A DNA stretch of 64,000 nucleotides from Tupaia tana (lineage: Eukaryota > Chordata > Mammalia > Scandentia > Tupaiidae). The position numbers were made by a program, and so were the translations under genes. Of the stretch, positions 1 through 11,247 are shown piece by piece; position 1 is the first letter of the stretch, and the number at the start of each line of letters is the position of its first letter. Under the pieces are notes generated by a model, which was not told where the DNA came from, did no database searches, and saw nothing but the letters and a program-made list of their open reading frames with translations. The stretch covers positions 1,178,001 through 1,242,000 of the forward strand of contig JAKSZU010000050.1 in the NCBI GenBank assembly GCA_026018925.1, given 5' to 3'.

Positions 1-170
1 TAAGGGAGTAAGTTTAGGGCTACTGTTAGTTTTCGTTTAACTGTTACGGTTAGAGTAAGCGTCAGGTTCAGGTTAGGGTGGGGGTTAAGCATAAGGTGTC
101 CTCCTAGGGTTAGGGTTAGGTCTATGGTTTCATTTAGGCTTCAGGTTAGGTTAGGATTGAACTTAGTTTG
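1..170 (+). repeat. Single class-II monomer left of the first HOR copy
   Basis: This unit has the TTTAACTGTTACGG and GAGTAAGCGTCAGG markers, a GGGTGGGGGTTAAGC segment and the GGTTTCATTTAGG and GGATTGAAC ends. That linked set recurs across the window. It does not match the unit one HOR period to the right (around 3,022-3,191), so the regular 3,021-bp register starts only at 171. Confidence 0.75.
105..120 (+). repeat. Telomere-like core within the monomer (example of about 380)
   Basis: The sequence here is TAGGGTTAGGGTTAGG, a little over two and a half TTAGGG repeats. The same core is found once in nearly every monomer, at the same place after GGTGTCCGCC. Occasional variants carry one change, such as a TATTGTTAGGG or TAGTGTTAGGG start. 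These are embedded satellite positions, not a run of true telomere. Whether telomere-binding proteins use them is unknown. Confidence 0.9.
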
Positions 171-673
171 AGGGAGTAAGTTCAGGCCTATTGTATTTTT
201 CGGTTCAATGTTACGGTTGGATTTAGCCTCAGGGTCAGGTTAGGGTTGGGGTTAAGCTTAAGGTGTCCGCCTAGGGTTATGGTTAGGTCTATTGTTTGAG
301 TTAGGCTTCAGGTTAGGTTAGGTTTGAACTTAGCTTGAGGGAGTAATTTTAGGGCTACTGTTAGTTTTCGTTTAACTGTTACGGTTAGAGTAAGCGTCAG
401 GGTCAGGTTAGGGTGGGGGTTAAGCATAAGGTGTCCGCATAGGGTTAGGGTTAGGTGTATGGTTTCATTTACTCTTCAGGTTAGGTTAGGATTGAACTTA
501 GTTTGAGGCAGTAAGTTTAGGGCTACTGTTAGTTTTCGGTTCAGTGTTACGTTTGGAGTTAGCGTGAGGGTCCGGTTAGGGTTGGTGTTGAGCTTAAGGT
601 GTCCGCCTAGGGTTAGGGTTAGGTCTCTGGTTTGAGTTAGGCTTCAGGTTAGGTTAGGTTTGAACTTAGTTTG

Positions 674-841
674 AGGGAGTAAGTTTAGGACTACTGTTAG
701 TTTTCGGTTCAGTGTTACGTTTGGAGTTAGCGTGAGGGTCCGGTTAGGGTTGGTGTTGAGCTTAAGGTGTCCGCCTAGGGGTAGGGTTAGGTCTGTGGTT
801 TGATTTAGGCTTCAGGTTAGGTTACGTTTGAACTTAGTTTG
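674..841 (+). repeat. Representative 168-bp monomer
   Basis: This single unit illustrates the monomer. It starts at the AGGGAGTAAG anchor, carries the ACTACTGTTAG block and the TTTTCGGTTCAGTG block, then a GTTAGCGTGAGGG segment, a GGTTAGGGTTGG segment, GGTGTCCGCC, a telomere-like stretch (here with one change, TAGGGGTAGGGTTAGG) and ends with GTTACGTTTGAACTTAGTTTG. The next unit starts at 842. Phase is arbitrary because a tandem array has no natural start. Confidence 0.95.
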
Positions 842-1513
842 AGTGAGTTAGTTTAGGGCTACTGTTAGTTTTCGGTTCAGTGTTACGGTTGGAGATAGCG
901 TCAGGGTCAGGTTAGGGTTGGGGTTGAGCTTCAGGTGTCCGCCTATTGTTAGGGTTAGTTCTATGGTTTGAGTTAGGATTCAGGTTAGGTTAGGTTTGAA
1001 CTTAGTTTGAGCGAGTAAGTTTAGGGCTACTCTTAGTTTTCGGTTCAGTGATATGGTTGGAGTTAGCCTGGAGGTCAGGTTAGGGTTGGGGTTGAGCTTA
1101 AGGTGTCTGCCTAGGGTTAGGGTTAGGTCTGTGGTTTGATTTAGGCTTCAGGTTAGGTTACGTTTGAACTTAGTTTGAGTGAGTTAGTTTAGGGCTACTG
1201 TTAGTTTTCGGTTCAGTGTTACGGTTGGAGATAGCGTCAGGGTCAGGTTAGGGTTGGGGTTGAGCTTCAGGTGTCCGCCTATTGTTAGGGTTAGTTCTAT
1301 GGTTTGAGTTAGGATTCAGGTTAGGTTAGGTTTGAACTTAGTTTGAGCGAGTAAGTTTAGGGCTACTCTTAGTTTTCGGTTCAGTGATATGGTTGGAGTT
1401 AGCCTGGAGGTCAGGTTAGGGTTGGGGTTGAGCTTAAGGTGTCCGCCTAGGGTTAGGGTTAGGTCTATGGTTTTTGTTAGGCTTCAGGTTAGGTTAGGTT
1501 TGAACTTAGTTTG
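842..1513 (+). repeat. Tandem dimer duplication (2 x 336 bp) inside HOR A copy 1
   Basis: The two-monomer block at 842-1,177 starts with GAGTGAGTTAG, then a unit with GCGAGTAAG, GTGATATGG and CCTGGAGGTC. It is repeated in order at 1,178-1,513. The duplicates differ mainly at the end: the first ends with the GTCTGTGGTTTGATTTAGG to TTACGTTTGAAC junction, the second with TCTATGGTTTTTGTTAGG. Copies 2 and 3 of HOR A keep the duplication, so it predates their spread. Confidence 0.88.
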
Positions 1514-3191
1514 AGGGAGTAAGTTTAGGGCTACTGATAGTTTTCGGGAAACTGTTACGGTTGCAGTTAGCGTCAGGGCCAGGTTAGGGTTGGGGTTGAG
1601 ATTAAGGTGTTCGCCTAGGGTTAGGGTTAGGTGTATGGTTTGACTTAGGCTTCAGGTTAGGTTAGGTTTGAAGTTAGTTTGAGGGAGTAAGTTTAGGGCT
1701 ACTGTTAGTTTTCGGTTAACTGTTACAGTTGGAGTAAGCGTCAGGGTCAGGGTAGGGTGGGGGTTAAGCCTAAGGTGTCCGCCTTGGGTTAGGGTTATTT
1801 CTATGATTTGATTTAGGCTTCAGGTTAGGCTAGGTTTGAACTTAGATTGAGGGAGTCAGTTTAGGGCTACTGTTAGTTTTCGGTTAACTGTTACGGTTAG
1901 AGTAAGCGTCAGGGTCAGGTTAGGTTTGGGGTTGAGCTTAAGGTGTCCGCCTAGGGTTACCGTTAGGTGAATGGTTGATTTAGGCTTCAGGTTAGGTTAG
2001 GTTTGAACTTAGTTTGAGGGAGTAAGATTAGGGCTACTGTTAGTTTTCGTTTAACTGTTACGGTTGGAGTAAGCGTCAGGGTCAGGTTAGGGTGGGTTTT
2101 AAGCATAAGGTGTCCGCCTAGGGTTAGGGTTAGGTCTATGGTTTCATTTAGGCTTCAGGTTAGGTTAGGATTGAACTTAGTTTGAGAGTGTAAGTTTAGG
2201 GCTACTGTTAGTTTTCGGTTCAGTGTTACGGTTGGATTTAGCCTCAGGGTCAGGTTAGGGTTGGGGTTAAGCTTAAGGTGTCCGCCTAGGGTTAGGGTTA
2301 GGTCTGTGGTTTGAGTTAGACTTCAGGTTAGGTTAGGTTTGTACTTAGTTTGAAGGAGTAAGTTTAGGGATACTGTTAGTTTTCGGTTCAGTGTTACGGT
2401 TGGAGATAGCTTCAGCGTCAATTTAGGGTTGGGGTTGAGATTCAGGTGTCCGCCTAGGGTTAGGGTTAGGTCTATGGTTTCATTTAGGCTTCAGGTTAGG
2501 TTAGGATTGAACTTAGTTTGAGGGAGTCAGTTTAGGGCTACTGTTAGTTTTTGGTTCAGTGTTACGTTTGGAGTTAGCGTCAGGGTAAGGTTAGGGTTGG
2601 TGTTGAGCTTAAGGTGTCCGCCTAGGGTTAGGGTAAGGTCTGTGGTTTGAGTTAGGCTTCAGGTTAGGTTAGGTTTGAACTTAGTTTGAGGGAGTAAGTT
2701 TACGGCTACTGTTAGTTTTCGGTTCAGTGTTACGGTTGGAGTTAGCGTGAGGGTCAGGTTAGGGTTGGGTTTGAACTTCAGGTGTCCGCCTAGGGTTAGG
2801 GTTAGGTGTATGGTTTGATTTAGGCTTCAGGTTAGGTTAGGTTTGAACTTAGTCTGAGGGAGTAAAATTAGGACTACTGTTAGTTTTCGGTTCAGTGTTA
2901 CGGTTGGATTTAGCCTCAGGGTCAGGTTAGGGTTGGGGTTAAGCTTAAAGTGTCCGCCTAGGGTTAGGGTTAGGTTTATTGTTTGAGTTAGCCTTCAGGT
3001 TATGTTAGGTTTGAACTTAGTTTGAGGGAGTAAGTTTAGCCTACTGTTAGTTTTCTGTTCAGTGTTACAGTTGGAGATAGCGTCATTGTCAAGTTAGGGT
3101 TGGGGTTGAGATTCAGGTGTCCGCCTAGGGCTAGGGTTAGGTCTATGGTTTGAGTTAGGCTTCAGGTTAGGATAGGTTTGAACTTAGTTTG

Positions 3192-6100
3192 AGGGAGTAA
3201 GTTCAGGCCTATTGTATTTTTCGGTTCAATGTTACGGTTGGATTTAGCCTCAGGGTCAGGTTAGGGTTGGGGTTAAGCTTAAGGTGTCCGCCTAGGTTTA
3301 TGGTTAGGTCTATTGTTTGAGTTAGGCTTCAGGTTAGGTTAGGTTTGAACTTAGCTTGAGGGAGTAATTTTAGGGCTACTGTTAGTTTTCGTTTAACTGT
3401 TACGGTTAGAGTAAGCGTCAGGGTCAGGTTAGGGTGGGGGTTAAGCATAAGGTGTCCGCATAGGGTTAGGGTTAGGTCTATGGTTTCATTTACTCTTCAG
3501 GTTAGGTTAGGATTGAACTTAGTTTGAGGCAGTAAGTTTAGGGCTACTGTTAGTTTTCGGTTCAGTGTTACGTTTGGAGTTAGCGTGAGGGTCCGGTTAG
3601 GGTTGGTGTTGAGCTTAAGGTGTCCGCCTAGGGTTAGGGTTAGGTCTCTGGTTTGAGTTAGGCTTCAGGTTAGGTTAGGTTTGAACTTAGTTTGAGGGAG
3701 TAAGTTTAGGACTACTGTTAGTTTTCGGTTCAGTGTTACGTTTGGAGTTAGCGTGAGGGTCCGGTTAGGGTTGGTGTTGAGCTTAAGGTGTCCGCCTAGG
3801 GGTAGGGTTAGGTCTGTGGTTTGATTTAGGCTTCAGGTTAGGTTACGTTTGAACTTAGTTTGAGTGAGTTAGTTTAGGGCTACTGTTAGTTTTCGGTTCA
3901 GTGTTACGGTTGGAGATAGCGTCAGGGTCAGGTTAGGGTTGGGGTTGAGCTTCAGGTGTCCGCCTATTGTTAGGGTTAGTTCTATGGTTTGAGTTAGGAT
4001 TCAGGTTAGGTTAGGTTTGAACTTAGTTTGAGCGAGTAAGTTTAGGGCTACTCTTAGTTTTCGGTTCAGTGATATGGTTGGAGTTAGCCTGGAGATCAGG
4101 TTAGGGTTGGGGTTGAGCTTAAGGTGTCCACCTAGGGTTAGGGTTAGGTCTATGGTTTTTGTTAGGCTTCAGGTTAGGTTAGGTTTGAACTTAGTTTGAG
4201 TGAGTTAGTTTAGGGCTACTGTTAGTTTTCGGTTCAATGTTACGGTTGGAGATAGCGTCAGGGTCAGGTTAGGGTTGGGGTTGAGCTTCAGGTGTCCGCC
4301 TATTGTTAGGGTTAGTTCTATGGTTTGAGTTAGGATTCAGGTTAGGTTAGGTTTGAACTTAGTTTGAGCGAGTAAGTTTAGGGCTACTCTTAGTTTTCGG
4401 TTCAGTGATATGGTTGGAGTTAGCCTGGAGGTCAGGTTAGGGTTGGGGTTGAGCTTAAGGTGTCCGCCTAGGGTTAGGTTTAGGTCTATGGTTTTTGTTA
4501 GGCTTCAGGTTAGGTTAGGTTTGAACTTAGTTTGAGGGAGTAAGTTTAGGGCTACTGATAGTTTTCGGGAAACTGTTACGGTTGCAGTTAGCGTCAGGGC
4601 CAGGTTAGGGTTGGGGTTGAGATTAAGGTGTTCGCCTAGGGTTAGGGTTAGGTGTATGGTTTGACTTAGGCTTCAGGTTAGGTTAGGTTTGAAGTTAGTT
4701 TGAGGGAGTAAGTTTAGGGCTACTGTTAGTTTTCGGTTAACTGTTACAGTTGGAGTAAGCGTCAGGGTCAGGGTAGGGTGGGGGTTAAGCCTAAGGTGTC
4801 CGCCTTGGGTTAGGGTTATTTCTATGATTTGATTTAGGCTTCAGGTTAGGCTAGGTTTGAACTTAGATTGAGGGAGTCAGTTTAGGGCTACTGTTAGTTT
4901 TCGGTTAACTGTTACGGTTAGAGTAAGCGTCAGGGTCAGGTTAGGTTTGGGGTTGAGCTTAAGGTGTCCGCCTAGGGTTACCGTTAGGTGAATGGTTGAT
5001 TTAGGCTTCAGGTTAGGTTAGGTTTGAACTTAGTTTGAGGGAGTAAGATTAGGGCTACTGTTAGTTTTCGTTTAACTGTTACGGTTGGAGTAAGCGTCAG
5101 GGTCAGGTTAGGGTGGGTTTTAAGCATAAGGTGTCCGCCTAGGGTTAGGGTTAGGTCTATGGTTTCATTTAGGCTTCAGGTTAGGTTAGGATTGAACTTA
5201 GTTTGAGAGTGTAAGTTTAGGGCTACTGTTAGTTTTCGGTTCAGTGTTACGGTTGGATTTAGCCTCAGGGTCAGGTTAGGGTTGGGGTTAAGCTTAAGGT
5301 GTCCGCCTAGGGTTAGGGTTAGGTCTGTGGTTTGAGTTAGACTTCAGGTTAGGTTAGGTTTGTACTTAGTTTGAAGGAGTAAGTTTAGGGATACTGTTAG
5401 TTTTCGGTTCAGTGTTACGGTTGGAGATAGCTTCAGCGTCAATTTAGGGTTGGGGTTGAGATTCAGGTGTCCGCCTAGGGTTAGGGTTAGGTCTATGGTT
5501 TCATTTAGGCTTCAGGTTAGGTTAGGATTGAACTTAGTTTGAGGGAGTCAGTTTAGGGCTACTGTTAGTTTTTGGTTCAGTGTTACGTTTGGAGTTAGCG
5601 TCAGGGTAAGGTTAGGGTTGGTGTTGAGCTTAAGGTGTCCGCCTAGGGTTAGGGTAAGGTCTGTGGTTTGAGTTAGGCTTCAGGTTAGGTTAGGTTTGAA
5701 CTTAGTTTGAGGGAGTAAGTTTAGGGCTACTGTTAGTTTTCGGTTCAGTGTTACGGTTGGAGTTAGCGTGAGGGTCAGGTTAGGGTTGGGTTTGAACTTC
5801 AGGTGTCCGCCTAGGGTTAGGGTTAGGTGTATGGTTTGATTTAGGCTTCAGGTTAGGTTAGGTTTGAACTTAGTCTGAGGGAGTAAAATTAGGACTACTG
5901 TTAGTTTTCGGTTCAGTGTTACGGTTGGATTTAGCCTCAGGGTCAGGTTAGGGTTGGGGTTAAGCTTAAAGTGTCCGCCTAGGGTTAGGGTTAGGTTTAT
6001 TGTTTGAGTTAGCCTTCAGGTTATGTTAGGTTTGAACTTAGTTTGAGGGAGTAAGTTTAGCCTACTGTTAGTTTTCTGTTCAGTGTTACAGTTGGAGATA

Positions 6101-6212
6101 GCGTCATTGTCAAGTTAGGGTTGGGGTTGAGATTCAGGTGTCCGCCTAGGGCTAGGGTTAGGTCTATGGTTTGAGTTAGGCTTCAGGTTAGGATAGGTTT
6201 GAACTTAGTTTG
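3192..6212 (+). repeat. HOR A copy 2: 18 monomers, 3,021 bp
   Basis: It is a near-copy of 171-3,191 in the same register. The clearest difference is around 4,130-4,200. Copies 1 and 3 have GTGTCTGCC, GTCTGTGGTTTGATTTAGG and TTACGTTTG there, while this copy has GTGTCCACC, TCTATGGTTTTTGTTAGG and TTAGGTTTG, which are the variants of the unit two monomers further on. This looks like a short conversion or template switch between the duplicated dimers. Confidence 0.93.
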
Positions 6213-9064
6213 AGGGAGTAAGTTCAGGCCTATTGTATTTTTCGGTTCAATGTTACGGTTGGATTTAGCCTCAGGGTCAGGTTAGGGTTGGGGTTAAGCT
6301 TAAGGTGTCCGCCTAGGGTTATGGTTAGGTCTATTGTTTGAGTTAGGCTTCAGGTTAGGTTAGGTTTGAACTTAGCTTGAGGGAGTAATTTTAGGACTAC
6401 TGTTAGTTTTCGTTTAACTGTTACGGTTAGAGTAAGCGTCAGGGTCAGGTTAGGGTGGGGGTTAAGCATAAGGTGTCCGCATAGGGTTAGGGTTAGGTCT
6501 ATGGTTTCATTTACTCTTCAGGTTAGGTTAGGATTGAACTTAGTTTGAGGCAGTAAGTTTAGGGCTACTGTTAGTTTTCGGTTCAGTGTTACGTTTGGAG
6601 TTAGCGTGAGGGTCCGGTTAGGGTTGGTGTTGAGCTTAAGGTGTCCGCCTAGGGTTAGGGTTAGGTCTCTGGTTTGAGTTAGGCTTCAGGTTAGGTTAGG
6701 TTTGAACTTAGTTTGAGGGAGTAAGTTTAGGACTACTGTTAGTTTTCGGTTCAGTGTTACGTTTGGAGTTAGCGTGAGGGTCCGGTTAGGGTTGGTGTTG
6801 AGCTTAAGGTGTCCGCCTAGGGGTAGGGTTAGGTCTGTGGTTTGATTTAGGCTTCAGGTTAGGTTACGTTTGAACTTAGTTTGAGTGAGTTAGTTTAGGG
6901 CTACTGTTAGTTTTCGGTTCAGTGTTACGGTTGGAGATAGCGTCAGGGTCAGGTTAGGGTTGGGGTTGAGCTTCAGGTGTCCGCCTATTGTTAGGGTTAG
7001 TTCTATGGTTTGAGTTAGGATTCAGGTTAGGTTAGGTTTGAACTTAGTTTGAGCGAGTAAGTTTAGGGCTACTCTTAGTTTTCGGTTCAGTGATATGGTT
7101 GGAGTTAGCCTGGAGGTCAGGTTAGGGTTGGGGTTGAGCTTAAGGTGTCTGCCTAGGGTTAGGGTTAGGTCTGTGGTTTGATTTAGGCTTCAGGTTAGGT
7201 TACGTTTGAACTTAGTTTGAGTGAGTTAGTTTAGGGCTACTGTTAGTTTTCGGTTCAGTGTTACGGTTGGAGATAGCGTCAGGGTCAGGTTAGGGTTGGG
7301 TTTGAGCTTCAGGTGTCCGCTCATTGTTAGGGTTAGTTCTATGGTTTGAGTTAGGATTCAGGTTAGGTTAGGTTTGAACTTAGTTTGAGCGAGTAAGTTT
7401 AGGGCTACTCTTAGTTTTCGGTTCAGTGATATGGTTGGAGTTAGCCTGGAGGTCAGGTTAGGGTTGGGGTTGAGCTTAAGGTGTCCACCTAGGGTTAGGG
7501 TTAGGTCTATGGTTTTTGTTAGGCTTCAAGTTAGGTTAGGTTTGAACTTAGTTTGAGGGAGTAAGTTTAGGGCTACTGATAGTTTTCGGGAAACTGTTAC
7601 GGTTGCAGTTAGCGTCAGGGCCAGGTTAGGGTTGGGGTTGAGATTAAGGTGTTCGCCTAGGGTTAGGGTTAGGTGTATGGTTTGACTTAGGCTTCAGGTT
7701 AGGTTAGGTTTGAAGTTAGTTTGAGGGAGTAAGTTTAGGGCTACTGTTAGTTTTCGGTTAACTGTTACAGTTGGAGTAAGCGTCAGGGTCAGGGTAGGGT
7801 GGGGGTTAAGCCTAAGGTGTCCGCCTTGGGTTAGGGTTATTTCTATGATTTGATTTAGGCTTCAGGTTAGGCTAGGTTTGAACTTAGATTGAGGGAGTCA
7901 GTTTAGGGCTACTGTTAGTTTTCGGTTAACTGTTACGGTTAGAGTAAGCGTCAGGGTCAGGTTAGGTTTGGGGTTGAGCTTAAGGTGTCCGCCTAGGGTT
8001 ACCGTTAGGTGAATGGTTGATTTAGGCTTCAGGTTAGGTTAGGTTTGAACTTAGTTTGAGGGAGTAAGATTAGGGCTACTGTTAGTTTTCGTTTAACTGT
8101 TACGGTTGGAGTAAGCGTCAGGGTCAGGTTAGGGTGGGTTTTAAGCATAAGGTGTCCGCCTAGGGTTAGGGTTAGGTCTATGGTTTCATTTAGGCTTCAG
8201 GTTAGGTTAGGATTGAACTTAGTTTGAGAGTGTAAGTTTAGGGCTACTGTTAGTTTTCGGTTCAGTGTTACGGTTGGATTTAGCCTCAGGGTCAGGTTAG
8301 GGTTGGGGTTAAGCTTAAGGTGTCCGCCTAGGGTTAGGGTTAGGTCTGTGGTTTGAGTTAGACTTCAGGTTAGGTTAGGTTTGAACTTAGTTTGAGGGAG
8401 TAAGTTTAGGGCTACTGTTAGTTTTCGGTTCAGTGTTACGGTTGGAGTTAGCGTGAGGGTCAGGTTAGGGTTGGGTTTGAACTTCAGGTGTCCGCCTAGG
8501 GTTAGGGTTAGGTGTATGGTTTGATTTATGCTTCAGGTTAGGTTAGGTTTGAACTTAGTCTGAGGGAGTAAAATTAGGACTACTGTTAGTTTTCGGTTCA
8601 GTGTTACGGTTGGAGTTAGCGTCAGGGTCAAGTTAGGTTTGGGGCTAGCTTGAGGTGTCCGCCTAGGGTTAGGGTTAGGTCCATGGTTTGATTTAGGCTC
8701 CAGGTTAGGTTACGTTTGAACTTAGTTTGAGTGAATAAGTTTAGGGCTACTGTTAGTTTTCGGTTCAGTGTTACGGTTGGATTTAGCCTCAGGGTCAGGT
8801 TAGGTTTGGGGTTAAGCTTAAAGTGTCCGCCTAGGGTTAGGGTTAGGTTTATTGTTTGAGTTAGCCTTCAGGTTATGTTAGGTTTGAACTTAGTTTGAGG
8901 GAGTAAGTTTAGCCTACTGTTAGTTTTCTGTTCAGTGTTACAGTTGGAGATAGCGTCATTGTCAAGTTAGGGTTGGGGTTGAGATTCAGGTGTCCGCCTA
9001 GGGCTAGGGTTAGGTCTATGGTTTGAGTTAGGCTTCAGGTTAGGATAGGTTTGAACTTAGTTTG
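6213..9064 (+). repeat. HOR A copy 3: 17 monomers, 2,852 bp, rearranged
   Basis: The copy follows copies 1 and 2 until about 8,370. There the two monomers found at about 2,350-2,685 in copy 1 (GATACTG...GCTTCAGCGTC and the GAGTCAG...TTTTTGGTTCAG unit) are missing. A different monomer with GGGGCTAGCTTGAGG and TTAGGCTCCAGG is present at about 8,570-8,735. The net change is one monomer, which explains the 2,852-bp spacing to the next TTCAGGCC anchor at 9,075. The inserted type also occurs at about 13,500, 15,285 and 63,650. Confidence 0.88.
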
Positions 9065-11247
9065 AGGGAGTAAGTTCAGGCCTATTGTATTTTTCGGTTC
9101 AATGTTACGGTTGAATTTAGCCTCAGGGTCAGGTTAGGGTTGGGGTTAAGCTTAAGGTGTCCGCCTAGGGTTAGGGTTAGGTCTATTGTTTGAGTTAGGC
9201 TTCAGGTTAGGTTAGGTTTGAACTTAGCTTGAGGGAGTAAGTTTAGGGCTACTGTTAGTTTTCGTTTTACTGTTACGGTTAGAGTAAGCGTCAGGGTCAG
9301 GTAAGGGTGGGGGTTAAGCATAAGGTGTCCGCATAGGGTTAGGGTAAGGTCTATGGTTTCATTTACTCTTCAGGTTAGGTTAGGATTGAACTTAGATTGA
9401 GGCAGTAAGTTTAGGGCTACTGTTAGTTTTCGGTTCAGTGTTACGTTTGGAGTTAGCGTGAGGGTACGGTTAGGGTTGGTGTTGAGCTTAAGGTGTCCGC
9501 CTAGGGTTAGGGTTAGGTCTGTGGTTTGAGTTAGGCTTCAGGTTAGGTTAGGTTTGAACTTAGTTTGAGGGAGTAAGTTTAGGGTTACTGTTAGTTTTCG
9601 GTTCAGTGTTACGGTTGGGGATAGCGTCAGGGTCAGGTTAGGGTTGGGGTTGAGCTTCAGGTGTCCGCCTAGGGTTAGGGTTAGGTCTATGGTTTGAGTT
9701 AGGCTTCAGGTTAGGTTAGGTTTGAACTTAGTTTTAGGGAGTAAGTTTAGGGCTATTGTTAGTTTTCGGTTCAGTGTTACGGTTGGAGATAGCGTCAGGA
9801 TCAGGTTAGGGTTGGGGTTGAGCTTCAGGTGTCTGCCTATTGTTAGGGTTAGTTCTATGGTTTGAGTTAGGATTCAGGTTAGGTTAGGTTTGAACTTAGT
9901 TTGAGTGAGTTAGTTTAGGGCTACTGTTAGTTTTCGGTTCAGTGTTACGGTTGGAGATAGCGTCAGGGTCAGGTTAGGGTTTGAGTGGAGCTTAAGGTGT
10001 CTGCCTAGGGTTAGGGTTAGGTCTGTGGTTTGATTTAGGCTTCAGGTTAGGTTACGTTTGAACTTAGTTTGAGTGAGTTAGTTTAGGGCTACTGTTAGTT
10101 TTCGGTTCAGTGTTACGGTTGGAGATAGCGTCAGGGTCAGGTTAGGGTTGGGGTTGAGCTTCAGGTGTCTGCCTATTGTTAGGGTTAGTTCTATGGTTTG
10201 AGTTAGGATTCACATTAGGTTAGGTTTGAACTTAGTTTGAGCGAGTAAGTTTAGGGCTACTCTTAGTTTTCGGTTCAGTGATATGGTTGGAGTTAGCCTG
10301 GAGGTCAGGTTAGGGTTGGGGTTGAGCTTAAGGTGTCCGCCTAGGGTTAGGGTTAGGTCTATGGTTTTTGTTAGGCTTCAGGTTAGGTTAGGTTTAAACT
10401 TAGTTTGAGGGAGTAAGTTTAGGGCTACTGATAGTTTTCGGGAAACTGTTACGGTTGGAGTTAGCGTCAGGGCCAGGTTAGGGTTGGGGTTGAGATTAAG
10501 GTGTTCGCCTAGGGTTAGGGTTAGGTGTATGGTTTGATTTAGGCTTCAGGTTAGGTTAGGTTTAAAGTTAGTTTGAGGGAGTAAGTTTAGGGCTACTGTT
10601 AATTTTCGGTTAACTGTTACAGTTGTAGTAAGCGTCAGGGTCAGGGTAGGGTGGGGGTTAAGCCTAAGGTGTCCGCCTAGGGTTAGGGTTAGTTCTATGA
10701 TTTGATTTAGGCTTCAGGTTAGGCTAGGTTTGAACTTAGTTTGAGGGAGTCAGTTTAGGGCTACTGTTAGTTTTCGGTTAACTGTTACGGTTAGAGTAAG
10801 CGTCAGGGTCAGGTTAGGTTTGGGGTTGAGCTTAAGGTGTCCGCCTAGGGTTAGGGTTAGGTCTATGGTTTCATTTAGGCTTCAGGTTAGGTTAGGATTG
10901 AACTTAGTTTGAGAGTGTAAGTTTAGGGATACTGTTAGTTTTCGGTTCAGTGTTACGGTTGGATTTAGCCTCAGGGTCAGGTTAGGGTTGGGGTTAAGCT
11001 TAAGGTGTCCGCCTAGGGTTAGGGTTAGGTCTGTGGTTTGAGTTAGGCTTCAGGTTAGGTTAGGTTTGAACTTAATTTGAGGGAGTAAGTTTAGGGCTAC
11101 TGTTAGTTTTCGGTTCAGTGTTACGGTTGGAGTTAGCGTGAGGGTCAGGTTAGGGTTGGGTTTGAACTTCAGGTGTCTGCCTAGGGTTAGGGTTAGGTGT
11201 ATGGTTTGATTTAGGCTTCAGGTTAGGTTAGGTTTGAACTTAGTCTG
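9065..11247 (+). repeat. Diverged fourth relative of HOR A (about 13 monomers)
   Basis: The first three monomers match HOR A well, including TTCAGGCCTATTG at 9,075 and the GCAGTAAG unit near 9,400. Differences then increase. Later units keep A markers in order: GAGTGAGTTAG, GCGAGTAAG with GTGATATGG, CGGGAAACTG near 10,440, AAGCCTAAGG near 10,665, GAGAGTGTAAG near 10,910 and the rare GTCTGAGGGAGTAAAATT near 11,243. In copy 1 that last marker lies 16 monomers from the start; here it lies 13 (2,183 bp), so about three monomers are gone. Confidence 0.75.

Larger units (their letters stand above)
171..3191 (+). repeat. HOR A copy 1: 18 monomers, 3,021 bp
   Basis: The copy starts at the distinctive monomer with GTTCAGGCCTATTG and TTTTCGGTTCAATG (from 181). 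The same monomer recurs at 3,202 and 6,223, both exactly 3,021 bp apart, which equals 18 monomers less 3 bp. Between these anchors the sequence is close to identical apart from scattered single-base changes and one exchanged segment near 4,130-4,200. Two consecutive monomers at 842-1,177 are repeated immediately at 1,178-1,513. Confidence 0.93.

Noticed and set aside
241..270. GGGTTAAGCTTAAGG palindrome (HindIII-type site) in some monomers as a possible regulatory or protein-binding site
   Set aside because: TTAAGCTTAA is a perfect 10-bp palindrome in the GGGGTTAAGCTTAAGG class, but most units read GGGGTTGAGCTTAAGG instead. It is a class marker from one base change and shows no sign of selection.
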